DNA of 6,355 nt from Acidimicrobiia bacterium. Its GTDB lineage: Bacteria; Actinomycetota; Acidimicrobiia; Spongiisociales; JAENVV01. The stretch lies in NCBI GenBank assembly GCA_020352575.1, contig CP070681.1, positions 1,387,998 to 1,394,352 on the forward strand, read 5' to 3'. Numbering within the stretch: the stretch's first letter is position 1; every line of letters starts with the position of its first letter. Below, piece after piece: positions 1-4,743 of the stretch. Below the pieces are notes generated by a model. The model saw only the letters and a list, made by a program, of their open reading frames with translations. It was not told the origin of the DNA and searched no databases. A program made the translations under genes and the position numbers.

Positions 1-421
1 GCTCGGGGTTGACGATCACGTCGAGCGGCTCGTACTCCACCACGATCGCCTCGCAGGCGTCCTTGGCGATGTAAGGGTCGTCGGCGATGACCGCAGCCAC
101 CTCCTGGCCCTGGAATCGGACCTTGTCCGTGGCGAGCACCGCCTGGGTGTCGTAGGAGAGGGTCGGCATCCATGCGAGGTTGCGGGCGGCCATCGTCTCA
201 CCGGTGAGCACGAGCCGCACGCCCGGCATGTCCCACGCCTTGGACGTGTCGATCGACTTGATCCGGGCGTGGGCGAGGGGCGAGCGGAGGATCTCCATGT
301 GGAGCATCCCGGGCAGGACGATGTCGTCGACGTACTGGCCCTTGCCGCGGATGAACCGGTCGTCCTCCACGCGGCGACGGCTGGCACCCAGACCGCCGAT
401 CTTGAGTTCGTCGAGGGTCAT
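1..421 (-). CDS. coxL: Aerobic carbon monoxide dehydrogenase large (molybdopterin) subunit CoxL, N-terminal part
   Basis: This is the first 140 codons of the catalytic subunit, which binds the molybdenum-cytosine-dinucleotide cofactor of aerobic CO dehydrogenase (CO + H2O to CO2 plus two electrons). The gene runs off the left edge. The start ATG at 421-419 shares one base with the coxS stop (TGATG). A strong AGGAGG lies 4 nt upstream, inside the end of coxS. Visible signatures are RRRVEDDRFIRGKGQYVDD (about residues 14-32), HARIKSIDTSKA and MPTLSYDTQAVL, followed by a VxFQxQEVAxV segment. From memory, these match the N-terminal domain of form I CoxL (Oligotropha type) better than form II homologues. 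The AYxCSFR loop that proves form I is not in the window, so substrate assignment rests on N-terminal similarity and the M-S-L gene order. A xanthine dehydrogenase-like homologue acting on another substrate remains possible. Confidence 0.93.
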   Translation of the reverse strand, partial: MTLDELKIGGLGASRRRVEDDRFIRGKGQYVDDIVLPGMLHMEILRSPLAHARIKSIDTSKAWDMPGVRLVLTGETMAARNLAWMPTLSYDTQAVLATDKVRFQGQEVAAVIADDPYIAKDACEAIVVEYEPLDVIVNPE

Positions 422-957
422 CAGGCCTCCTCTCCGGCCTCGGCGCGGATCTTGTCACCCGCCCAGAGGACTGCCTTCACGATGTTCTGGTAGCCGGTGC
501 AGCGGCAGAGGTTCCCGGACAGGGCCCATCGGACCTCGTCCTCTGTGGGGTCGGGATTGCGCTCGAGGAGGGCCTTGGCGGCCATCATCATCCCCGGGGT
601 GCAGAAGCCGCACTGGAGGCCGTGCTCGTCCTTGAACCCCTCCTGGATCGGATGGAGTTCGCTGGGCCCGGCGAGGCCCTCGACGGTCTCGATGTCGTGA
701 CCGTCGGCCTGTACGGCGAGCACCGTGCAGCTCTTCACCGGCTCACCGTCCATGAGCACCGTGCAGGCACCGCAGTTGGTGGTGTCGCAGCCGGTGTGGG
801 TCCCGGTGAGCTTGAAGCCCTGCCGGATGAGGTGGGCGAGCAGGAGTCGGGGCTCGACGTCCACGGTGCGACGCTCGCCGTTGAGCGTCATCGTGATCCG
901 ACGCACCGGCACGCCGCTCGGTGCCGGGTCGGAGACTTCTTCGAACAGGCTGGTCAT
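421..957 (-). CDS. coxS: Carbon monoxide dehydrogenase small subunit CoxS, [2Fe-2S] protein
   Basis: This 178-aa iron-sulfur subunit passes electrons from the Mo site of CoxL to the FAD of CoxM in the cytoplasmic (LMS)2 complex. All eight cluster cysteines are visible. C57, C62, C65 and C77 form the plant-ferredoxin-type cluster (GCDTTNCGACTV...KSC). C116, C119, C151 and C153 form the helical-domain cluster (CGFCTPGM, CRCTGYQNIV). The gene starts one base after the coxM stop and overlaps coxL by one base, so the three are co-transcribed and probably coupled. The ATG at 957 has a GGAGAAGG purine run at suitable distance in the end of coxM. An internal Met23 would give 156 aa, closer to the usual family length, but no clear ribosome site precedes it. 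The 22-residue N-terminal extension is therefore either real or a start-site ambiguity. Confidence 0.96.
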   Translation of the reverse strand: MTSLFEEVSDPAPSGVPVRRITMTLNGERRTVDVEPRLLLAHLIRQGFKLTGTHTGCDTTNCGACTVLMDGEPVKSCTVLAVQADGHDIETVEGLAGPSELHPIQEGFKDEHGLQCGFCTPGMMMAAKALLERNPDPTEDEVRWALSGNLCRCTGYQNIVKAVLWAGDKIRAEAGEEA

Positions 958-958
958 G

Positions 959-1834
959 TCAGGCCACCTTCTCCATCGACGATGCCACCCGGTTCAGGAG
1001 GCGGGTCACGAACGTGTGGACGATGTGCCGCTTGTACTCGGCACTCCCCCGGTGATCGCTCTTTGGTTCCGCAATCCCGGCTGCTGCGTCTGCCGCGGCC
1101 TGGATCCGATCAGGGGTGAGTGGGCCACCGACGAGGGCGTCGGCAGCTTCGGTTGCGTTCAGCGTGCGGGACGCAACGGCCGCCAGCCCGATACCTGCCC
1201 GGGCGACGGTGCCGCCCTGCATGTCGACGCTGACGGCCACCGATGCGGTCGCGAAGTCGCCGACGCGACGCTCGAGCTTGAGGTACCCGCCCATCGGGGT
1301 CCCCTTGGGGGCGGGGGCCACCGCTTCGACGCCCAACTCGTTGTGGGCGAGGACGGTCTGGAACGGACCGGTAACGAGGTCGTCGACCGGGATCGTCCGG
1401 CGGCCGTCGGGACCCTGGGCGATGAGCGAGCCACCGAGGGCGACCATCACGGCCGCCCAGTCACCCTGGGGGTCGGCATGGCAGAGCGACCCGACGAAGG
1501 TGCCTCGGTTGCGCACGCTCGGGTCGGCGACGAGCGGGGCTGCAGCGGCCATGACCGGGTTGTGGGCGCCGAGGCCCGAGGAGCGTTCGAGGTCGGCGTG
1601 TCGAACGAGAGCACCGACGCGGGTCGAGCCATCAGCGGCGAGATCGAGATGGTCGAGTCCCTCGATCGAGTTGATGTCGACGAGGACGGTGGGGCCGGCG
1701 AAGCGGAGCTTCATCATCGGGATGAGGCTCTGGCCCCCTGCGAGCAGCTTGGCGTCTGGCCCTGCCTCGGTGAGGATCGCGATGGCCTCGGCGATCGTCT
1801 TCGGGGCCTCGTACTGGAAGCGTCCTGGGTACAT
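959..1834 (-). CDS. coxM: Carbon monoxide dehydrogenase medium subunit CoxM, FAD-binding
   Basis: This 291-aa flavoprotein subunit accepts electrons from CoxS and delivers them towards the respiratory chain. It opens with MYPGRFQYEAPKTIAEA, the typical CoxM N-terminus. The first FAD-pyrophosphate motif is AGGQS at residues 32-36. The second is at 111-116, where the usual TIGGN/TFGGS reads TFVGS: Val114 replaces the first glycine. It is followed by CHADPQGD. The C-terminal CO_deh_flav_C part includes LKLERRVGDFATASVAV (about 186-202), and the protein ends near the usual ~288 aa. The frame stays open far upstream, but ATG 1834 is chosen because it fits the family N-terminus, shares one base with the stop of the preceding small gene (TGATG), and follows an AGGGA about 9 nt away. 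One base separates its stop from coxS. Confidence 0.95.
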   Translation of the reverse strand: MYPGRFQYEAPKTIAEAIAILTEAGPDAKLLAGGQSLIPMMKLRFAGPTVLVDINSIEGLDHLDLAADGSTRVGALVRHADLERSSGLGAHNPVMAAAAPLVADPSVRNRGTFVGSLCHADPQGDWAAVMVALGGSLIAQGPDGRRTIPVDDLVTGPFQTVLAHNELGVEAVAPAPKGTPMGGYLKLERRVGDFATASVAVSVDMQGGTVARAGIGLAAVASRTLNATEAADALVGGPLTPDRIQAAADAAAGIAEPKSDHRGSAEYKRHIVHTFVTRLLNRVASSMEKVA

Positions 1835-2091
1835 CAGGCGTGTCCCTGCTCGGCGGGTCCGGTTCCTTGGGAGTCCGGAACGGCAACGGGCATCGAATCG
1901 GCGTCGGGGTCCGGCCGAGGGTTCTGGTGCGGGGGCCAGGGGCCCTGCACCGGCTGTGCCGCCACCTTCGTGTACTCGGTGAACTGGGGCCACGCCCAGA
2001 TGGTGGGACTCGCACCTTCCTTCGGGGCATGTTCGATGAGTTCGAAGATCCGGGGGTTCCCCCTGCTCTTGCCCGATGATTCGACGGCCAT
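1834..2091 (-). CDS. Unrecognised 85-aa protein, first gene of the cox operon
   Basis: I do not recognise this family. The start ATG at 2091 is preceded by one of the best ribosome sites in the window (GGAAGGAG, 7 nt spacer), and the stop overlaps the coxM start by one base, so translation should be coupled to coxM. The N-terminal half is mixed: basic residues 8-14, then a short helix-like NPRIFELIEHAPKEG (12-26), then an aromatic patch TIWAWPQFTEYTK (30-42). Residues 45-85 are rich in Pro, Gln, Asp and Gly and look disordered. There is no signal peptide, membrane segment, cysteine or known metal motif. It lies between the operon's candidate promoter and coxM, which suggests an accessory, assembly or regulatory role in CODH; that is inference from position only. 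Real coding is likely from the start signals and overlap, though codon bias is weaker than in its neighbours. Confidence 0.72.
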   Translation of the reverse strand: MAVESSGKSRGNPRIFELIEHAPKEGASPTIWAWPQFTEYTKVAAQPVQGPWPPHQNPRPDPDADSMPVAVPDSQGTGPAEQGHA

Positions 2092-2123
2092 CTGCTCGCT
2101 CCTTCCGACCTTTCCGGGGGCAG

Positions 2124-2138
2124 GGCGCGCTGCGCGCC
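2124..2138. promoter_or_regulatory. Perfect 15-bp palindrome in the cox leader region
   Basis: The arms ggcgcgc (2124-2130) and gcgcgcc (2132-2138) are exact reverse complements around a single central T. The element lies between the candidate cox -10 and the ribosome site of the 85-aa gene. It could be a DNA operator or a hairpin in the 5' untranslated RNA. Chance is possible in GC-rich DNA. Confidence 0.4.
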
Positions 2139-2158
2139 ACCCTCCATCCCTGGCCCGC

Positions 2159-2188
2159 ACCGTAGCCACCGGAATCGCCCCGTGTCGA
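2159..2188 (-). promoter_or_regulatory. Candidate promoter of the cox operon
   Basis: On the minus strand, TCGACA (2188-2183; five of six to TTGACA) is followed after 18 nt by TACGGT (2164-2159; a TAnnnT hexamer). Transcription would start near 2152, giving a leader of about 60 nt that contains the palindrome at 2124-2138. The spacing is good but the -10 match is modest. It sits in the 136-bp divergent gap between the cox operon and the methyltransferase gene. Confidence 0.42.
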
Positions 2189-2214
2189 CGAAACAGCAAT
2201 CCTTTGCAGATCGA

Positions 2215-2220
2215 TACGCT
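2215..2220 (+). promoter_or_regulatory. Candidate -10 element, leaderless methyltransferase transcript
   Basis: TACGCT (TAnnnT type) ends 7 nt before the ATG at 2228, and no Shine-Dalgarno sequence precedes that ATG. This is the geometry of a leaderless mRNA starting at the A of the start codon. No convincing -35 is visible. The same hexamer and spacing recur before the GTG at 3038. Confidence 0.45.
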
Positions 2221-2227
2221 CTGCACC

Positions 2228-2995
2228 ATGACGACCGCTGCTGGTGACCACTGGAGGGCCCAACTCGAGGGCTGGGCGATTCCACGGGAGATCCTCGAAC
2301 GGGCCGAGGCGTCACCATGGCATCTTCCCCCCGGGTGCTTCGCCCTATCGGCGAATCCGCCGACCCCGACCACCACGGATCGTTGCCTCCAGGCGCTCGA
2401 CGGAGGGACGGTCCTCGACGTCGGCATCGGGGGCGGGCGAGCGTCGCTCCACCTCGGGGCCTCCACTGTGATCGGCGTCGACGCCCGCCCGGCGATGCTC
2501 GACCGGGCGGTCGAGGAGGCCAGCCGGACGGGCGCGCACCTCATGCCCGTCCTGGGTGAGTGGCCCGACGTCGCCGACCAGGCGCCTCATGCCGACGTCG
2601 TCGTGTGCAGCCACGTGGCGTACAACGTTCAGCAGATCGAGGCGTTCCTCACCGCCCTCCACGAGCACGCCACCCGCAGGGTCGTCCTCGAGGTCGACGC
2701 CTCACACCCCATGACCAGGACCCGGCCAGCATGGCGTACGTTCTGGGGCATCGACCGCCCCATCGGACCCTCGTGGGAGGACCTCGCCCAGGTCCTGCGC
2801 GATCTCGGGATCGAACCCCTGTCCGAGGACTACCTCGTGCCCGCGCACAAGGGTGCCGTGACGGACGACGAGGTGGTCCGGCTCCGTACCCGCCTCTGCC
2901 TCTCACCAGACAGGGACCAGGAGGTGCGGGCGTTCCTCGAGGCAACACCCCGGACACCCCGCCACGTCGTGACGCTGTGGTGGGACACGGCCTGA
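2228..2995 (+). CDS. Class I SAM-dependent methyltransferase, substrate unknown
   Basis: A 255-aa protein with a seven-strand Rossmann methyltransferase core. Motif I is TVLDVGIGGG (residues 61-70), with SAM-binding glycines. The acidic end of strand 2 is VIGVDARP (81-88, Asp85). Motif IV is ADVVVCSHVAYNV (122-134) and strand 5 is RVVLEVD (151-157). A TRPAWRTFWGIDRP stretch (165-178) looks like a substrate-side insertion found in a group of actinobacterial methyltransferases of unknown substrate. The start at 2228 is chosen because a plausible N-terminal helix follows and a TACGCT hexamer lies 7 nt upstream; no ribosome site is seen, so a leaderless mRNA is likely. It is divergent from the cox operon and 42 bp upstream of the XdhC genes. 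A role in CO metabolism cannot be inferred from sequence. A longer open frame upstream in the same phase is antisense to coxM and coxS and is not coding. Confidence 0.88.
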   Translation: MTTAAGDHWRAQLEGWAIPREILERAEASPWHLPPGCFALSANPPTPTTTDRCLQALDGGTVLDVGIGGGRASLHLGASTVIGVDARPAMLDRAVEEASRTGAHLMPVLGEWPDVADQAPHADVVVCSHVAYNVQQIEAFLTALHEHATRRVVLEVDASHPMTRTRPAWRTFWGIDRPIGPSWEDLAQVLRDLGIEPLSEDYLVPAHKGAVTDDEVVRLRTRLCLSPDRDQEVRAFLEATPRTPRHVVTLWWDTA

Positions 2996-3024
2996 CGCCC
3001 CAGCGGCCAACCCAAGCCCCCGGC

Positions 3025-3030
3025 TACGCT
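3025..3030 (+). promoter_or_regulatory. Candidate -10 element, leaderless XdhC-gene transcript
   Basis: TACGCT ends 7 nt before the GTG at 3038, identical in sequence and spacing to the element at 2215-2220, and again no Shine-Dalgarno sequence precedes the start. The XdhC pair may therefore have its own leaderless transcript besides any read-through from the methyltransferase gene. No clear -35 is seen. Confidence 0.45.
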
Positions 3031-3037
3031 CGCCGTC

Positions 3038-3343
3038 GTGAATCCCCTCGCCACCCGCCGCCAATGGATCGACCAGGGCAAACGCGTCGCCGCTGCGACG
3101 GTGGTCCGCGTCTCGGGGTCTGCGCCACGACCGGAGGGCAGCAAGTTCCTCGTGTCGGATGCAGGCGACATGGAGGGCTCGGTGTCTGGAGGGTGCGTCG
3201 AGAACGACGTGTTCCTCCATGCCCAGGAGGTCATCCAGTCGGGCGAGGCGAAGCTCGTGACGTACGGGATCGCCGATGACGATGCGTTCGAGGTGGGCTT
3301 GGCCTGTGGGGGGACGATCCAGGTGCTCATCGAGCCATGGTGA
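3038..3343 (+). CDS. Stand-alone XdhC/CoxI N-terminal domain protein (cysteine-bearing)
   Basis: This 101-aa protein consists of essentially only the XdhC_CoxI domain. The family's XdhC proteins bind the molybdenum cofactor and help its sulfuration and insertion into xanthine dehydrogenase- and CODH-type enzymes. Landmarks are [17 protein letters not shown] (20-36), the conserved SGGCVEND (Cys53) and [15 protein letters not shown] (Cys90) at the very C-terminus. The linker and Rossmann domain that follow in full-length XdhC (about 280-350 aa) are missing here and are encoded by the next gene. The start is GTG 3038, the only start that keeps the whole domain, supported by TACGCT 7 nt upstream. 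The stop overlaps the following gene by 4 or 7 nt, indicating coupled translation and probably a two-protein complex. The likely client is the divergent CODH; that is inference from context. Confidence 0.9.
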   Translation: MNPLATRRQWIDQGKRVAAATVVRVSGSAPRPEGSKFLVSDAGDMEGSVSGGCVENDVFLHAQEVIQSGEAKLVTYGIADDDAFEVGLACGGTIQVLIEPW

Positions 3344-4125
3344 GCACCGACCTGTTCGCAGCCCTCGAGCAGCTGGTCGCCGACGAACGCTTCGGCGCCT
3401 CGATCACCGTCATCTCGGATGACCACCGTGGCATGAAGGCCATCGTCGACGCCGATGGAGCCGTCGTCGCGGGGCAGCTGCCAGACACGATCCGCGAGTC
3501 GGCGATCGCCGATGCGCGTGACCTCATGCGGCGGGAGCAGTCGAAGGCCGTCGCCTACGACGAGGGCGAGGTCTTCATCGAGGTGGTGGCGCCCCCGCCG
3601 GTGCTGATCGTCTTCGGCGCCGTGCACATCGCCCAGGAGCTCTCGAAGCACGCCCAACTCCTCGGCTTCCGGGTGGTCGTGTCGGATGCGCGGCCGGCGT
3701 TCACGACGGAGGAGCGTTTCCCGGGCGCCACCGTCATCCAGGGATGGCCCGAGAAGGTCACCTCCGAGCTGGAGGCGGACTGGCGGACCTACGTCGTGCT
3801 CCTCAGCCACGACAGCCGGTTCGAGATGCCGGTCCTCGAGTGGGCACTCCGGAGTGATGCTCGCTACATCGGGGCAATGGGGAGTCGCCGCACGCACATC
3901 CAGCGGATGGACCGCCTGCGGCAGGCCGGGTTCGTCGACTCGGATCTCAAGCGCATCCACGGCCCGGTCGGCCTCGACATCGGCGCCGAGGGACCCGGGG
4001 AGACCGCCATCTCGATCCTGGCCGAGATGATCCATGTGCGGTACGGCTCCGGAACGGGACTGTCGCTGCGCGGACGCCACGGGCGCATCCACCGCCAGCG
4101 CACCGAGGACGCCGGCGACGTCTGA
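3337..4125 (+). CDS. xdhC: XdhC-family Rossmann-domain protein with degenerate XdhC_CoxI domain
   Basis: This 262-aa protein is the partner of the preceding gene. Residues 5-84 follow the XdhC_CoxI fold pattern ([13 protein letters not shown]..., ending [13 protein letters not shown]), but both conserved cysteine motifs are lost: GGC(V/L)E is replaced by LPDTIRES, and CGG by DEG. Residues 88-233 are the XdhC C-terminal Rossmann domain, with [14 protein letters not shown] (89-102; the usual GAGHVA pattern), [17 protein letters not shown] (113-129), [25 protein letters not shown] (177-190) and [25 protein letters not shown] (208-232). All hallmark segments of the domain are present. The start is ATG 3337 (7-nt overlap) or GTG 3340, which would give the common GTGA 4-nt overlap; both lack a good ribosome site, consistent with coupling. 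Role: molybdenum-cofactor maturation for the neighbouring CODH, by family and context. Confidence 0.9.
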   Translation: MVSTDLFAALEQLVADERFGASITVISDDHRGMKAIVDADGAVVAGQLPDTIRESAIADARDLMRREQSKAVAYDEGEVFIEVVAPPPVLIVFGAVHIAQELSKHAQLLGFRVVVSDARPAFTTEERFPGATVIQGWPEKVTSELEADWRTYVVLLSHDSRFEMPVLEWALRSDARYIGAMGSRRTHIQRMDRLRQAGFVDSDLKRIHGPVGLDIGAEGPGETAISILAEMIHVRYGSGTGLSLRGRHGRIHRQRTEDAGDV

Positions 4126-4128
4126 CCC

Positions 4129-4158
4129 TTGTCCGGGCATCGCCTCCGGCGCGACAAT
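4129..4158 (+). promoter_or_regulatory. Candidate promoter in the gap after the XdhC genes
   Basis: TTGTCC (4129-4134) and GACAAT (4153-4158) each match the sigma-70-type consensus at four of six positions, with an 18-nt spacer. It begins 3 nt after the xdhC stop. Transcription would start near 4165, ahead of the GAGGAAG and ATG of the 40-codon frame at 4189. It is suggestive only. Confidence 0.3.
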
Positions 4159-4188
4159 GGACCCGTCGGCTCATCGAGGAAGTAGGTG

Positions 4189-4311
4189 ATGGACCGCGCC
4201 AGGACGCTTCGGTGCCGGAGGAGGGGCTACCTCTGCCGGCCGTTCGCCACCTGGGCGCTGACGGGCCAGCGACAGGAGTCGCTGTGGCTCTCCCTCGGCT
4301 CGAGCATCTGA
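4189..4311 (+). CDS. Possible small protein gene, 40 codons, in structured intergenic region
   Basis: This ATG frame has a GAGGAA ribosome site about 9 nt upstream and a candidate promoter at 4129-4158. Nearly every codon ends in G or C, as in real genes here. The product would be very basic at the N-terminus (RARTLRCRRRGYLCRP), with two cysteines (residues 9 and 16), then FATWALTGQ and LWLSLGSSI; I do not recognise it. A 10-codon frame starting at 4157 ends in a TGATG overlap with this start. Against coding: the same bases fold into two strong hairpins (4214-4240 and 4267-4284), three AGG arginine codons occur, and high GC alone can inflate third-position bias. A structured RNA or terminator region is an equal alternative. 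Confidence 0.25.
   Translation: MDRARTLRCRRRGYLCRPFATWALTGQRQESLWLSLGSSI
4214..4240 (+). other. Hairpin, 5+4 bp stem with short internal mismatch
   Basis: gccgg (4214-4218) pairs with ccggc (4236-4240), then after an A/G mismatch and a G-T pair, gagg (4221-4224) pairs with cctc (4230-4233), leaving a 5-nt loop. No T run follows, so it is not a classical terminator. It lies in the 190-bp gap between convergent genes. Confidence 0.4.
4256..4284 (+). other. Mutually exclusive hairpins
   Basis: cagcgac (4267-4273) pairs perfectly with gtcgctg (4278-4284) around an AGGA tetraloop. The same cagcg can instead pair with cgctg at 4256-4260 around a 6-nt loop. Only one of the two can form at a time, the layout used by attenuator-like RNAs, although no controlled gene on the same strand follows. 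Confidence 0.38.
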
Positions 4312-4314
4312 GGG
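4292..4314. terminator. Possible terminator hairpin between convergent genes
   Basis: ccctcgg (4292-4298) pairs with ctgaggg (4308-4314), seven pairs including one G-T, with a 9-nt loop. It ends one base before the stop codon of the minus-strand gene at 4316. No T tract follows on either strand, so termination strength is uncertain; factor-assisted or U-tract-less termination would be needed. Confidence 0.28.
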
Positions 4315-4315
4315 T

Positions 4316-4678
4316 TCAGCGGAACGAGCGCACCCGGTAGTGGGCACGAACCTCGTGCTCTTCGTGCACGAGGCGATACGTCTCGGCCCCAACCACCTCA
4401 TCGAAGAACTCCTGCTGGGCGGCTACCCAGTCGGGGTCGATGGCCTTCCACGCCGCCTCGTCGGACCACGTGATGACGAGCGTCACCCTCGTCCACTCGG
4501 TGCCCGGGCTCACCCAGACGTCCTTGTCGACGTAGAACTCGAACCGCTCCGACTCGGGCAGTGTCCAGATCTCGTGGTCGGCTTCGAGCCACGCGTCCAC
4601 CGTGTCCGAACGCACCTCGAACACCATGACCTCGACGGCATGCGGCGGGTCGAAGGTACGAAGGGCTCGGTCAGGCAT
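4316..4678 (-). CDS. TIGR03792-like small protein, function unknown
   Basis: This 120-aa soluble protein resembles the uncharacterised TIGR03792 family described mainly from cyanobacteria. Recognisable segments are VEVMVFEV (residues 15-22), EADHEIWT (32-39), DKDVWVSP (51-58), RVTLVITWSDEAAWKAID (64-81) and YRLVHEEHEVRAHYRV at the end. The alternating pattern suggests a dimeric alpha/beta-barrel (ABM-like) fold; that is inference. The start at 4678 is preferred because GAGG lies 8 nt upstream and the family begins near VEV. An ATG at 4717 would add 13 residues without a better ribosome site. It is convergent with the XdhC pair and divergent from ferritin (65 bp between starts). A minus-strand promoter is possible: TTGTCG (4731-4726), 16 nt, then TACGAA (4709-4704). 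It was recognised from memory of the family's pattern, and the biochemical role is not known. Confidence 0.82.
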   Translation of the reverse strand: MPDRALRTFDPPHAVEVMVFEVRSDTVDAWLEADHEIWTLPESERFEFYVDKDVWVSPGTEWTRVTLVITWSDEAAWKAIDPDWVAAQQEFFDEVVGAETYRLVHEEHEVRAHYRVRSFR

Positions 4679-4707
4679 CGCCGCATCCTCGCACCTCACC
4701 GGCTTCG

Positions 4708-4713
4708 TAGCAT
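4708..4713 (+). promoter_or_regulatory. Candidate -10 element of the ferritin gene
   Basis: TAGCAT is a TAnnnT hexamer that would start transcription near 4720, leaving a leader of about 24 nt that holds the AAGGAG at 4730-4735. No good -35 is seen. It overlaps by two bases the possible minus-strand -10 (4704-4709) of the divergent gene, so the two promoters could interfere. No iron-box-like palindrome is evident. Confidence 0.3.
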
Positions 4714-4743
4714 TCATGAGACGAACGACAAGGAGTCCCTCGC

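Noticed and set aside
16..387. Minus-strand 123-codon frame within coxL
   Set aside because: It is a different frame from coxL with Ser/Arg/Thr/Pro-only composition; the coxL frame shows clear family sequence.
1835..2263. N-terminal extension of CoxM up to 2263 in the same frame
   Set aside because: The family N-terminus MYPGRF begins at 1834. The extension is Arg/Gly/Pro-rich, covers the 85-aa gene in another frame and crosses the candidate promoter.
2092..2544. N-terminal extension of the 85-aa protein up to 2544
   Set aside because: The strong ribosome site and ATG at 2091 define the start; the upstream part is antisense to the methyltransferase and spans the promoter region.
725..2995. 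Very long plus-strand open frame of 756 codons covering 725-2995
   Set aside because: Only its last 255 codons (from 2228) are a real gene. The upstream part is antisense to coxS, coxM and the 85-aa gene and has no domain-like sequence; high GC keeps the antisense frame open.
2830..4140. 436-codon minus-strand frame opposite the XdhC genes
   Set aside because: It is antisense to the methyltransferase end and two well-supported XdhC-family proteins, with no recognisable family pattern and low-complexity His/Asp/Arg runs typical of shadow frames.
4126..4315. Known structured RNA (SRP RNA, RNase P, tmRNA, common riboswitches)
   Set aside because: I looked for signature motifs such as the RNase P GAGGAAAGUC box and SRP or tmRNA conserved segments. 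Only GAGGAAGTAGG is present, which lacks the rest of the RNase P pattern.
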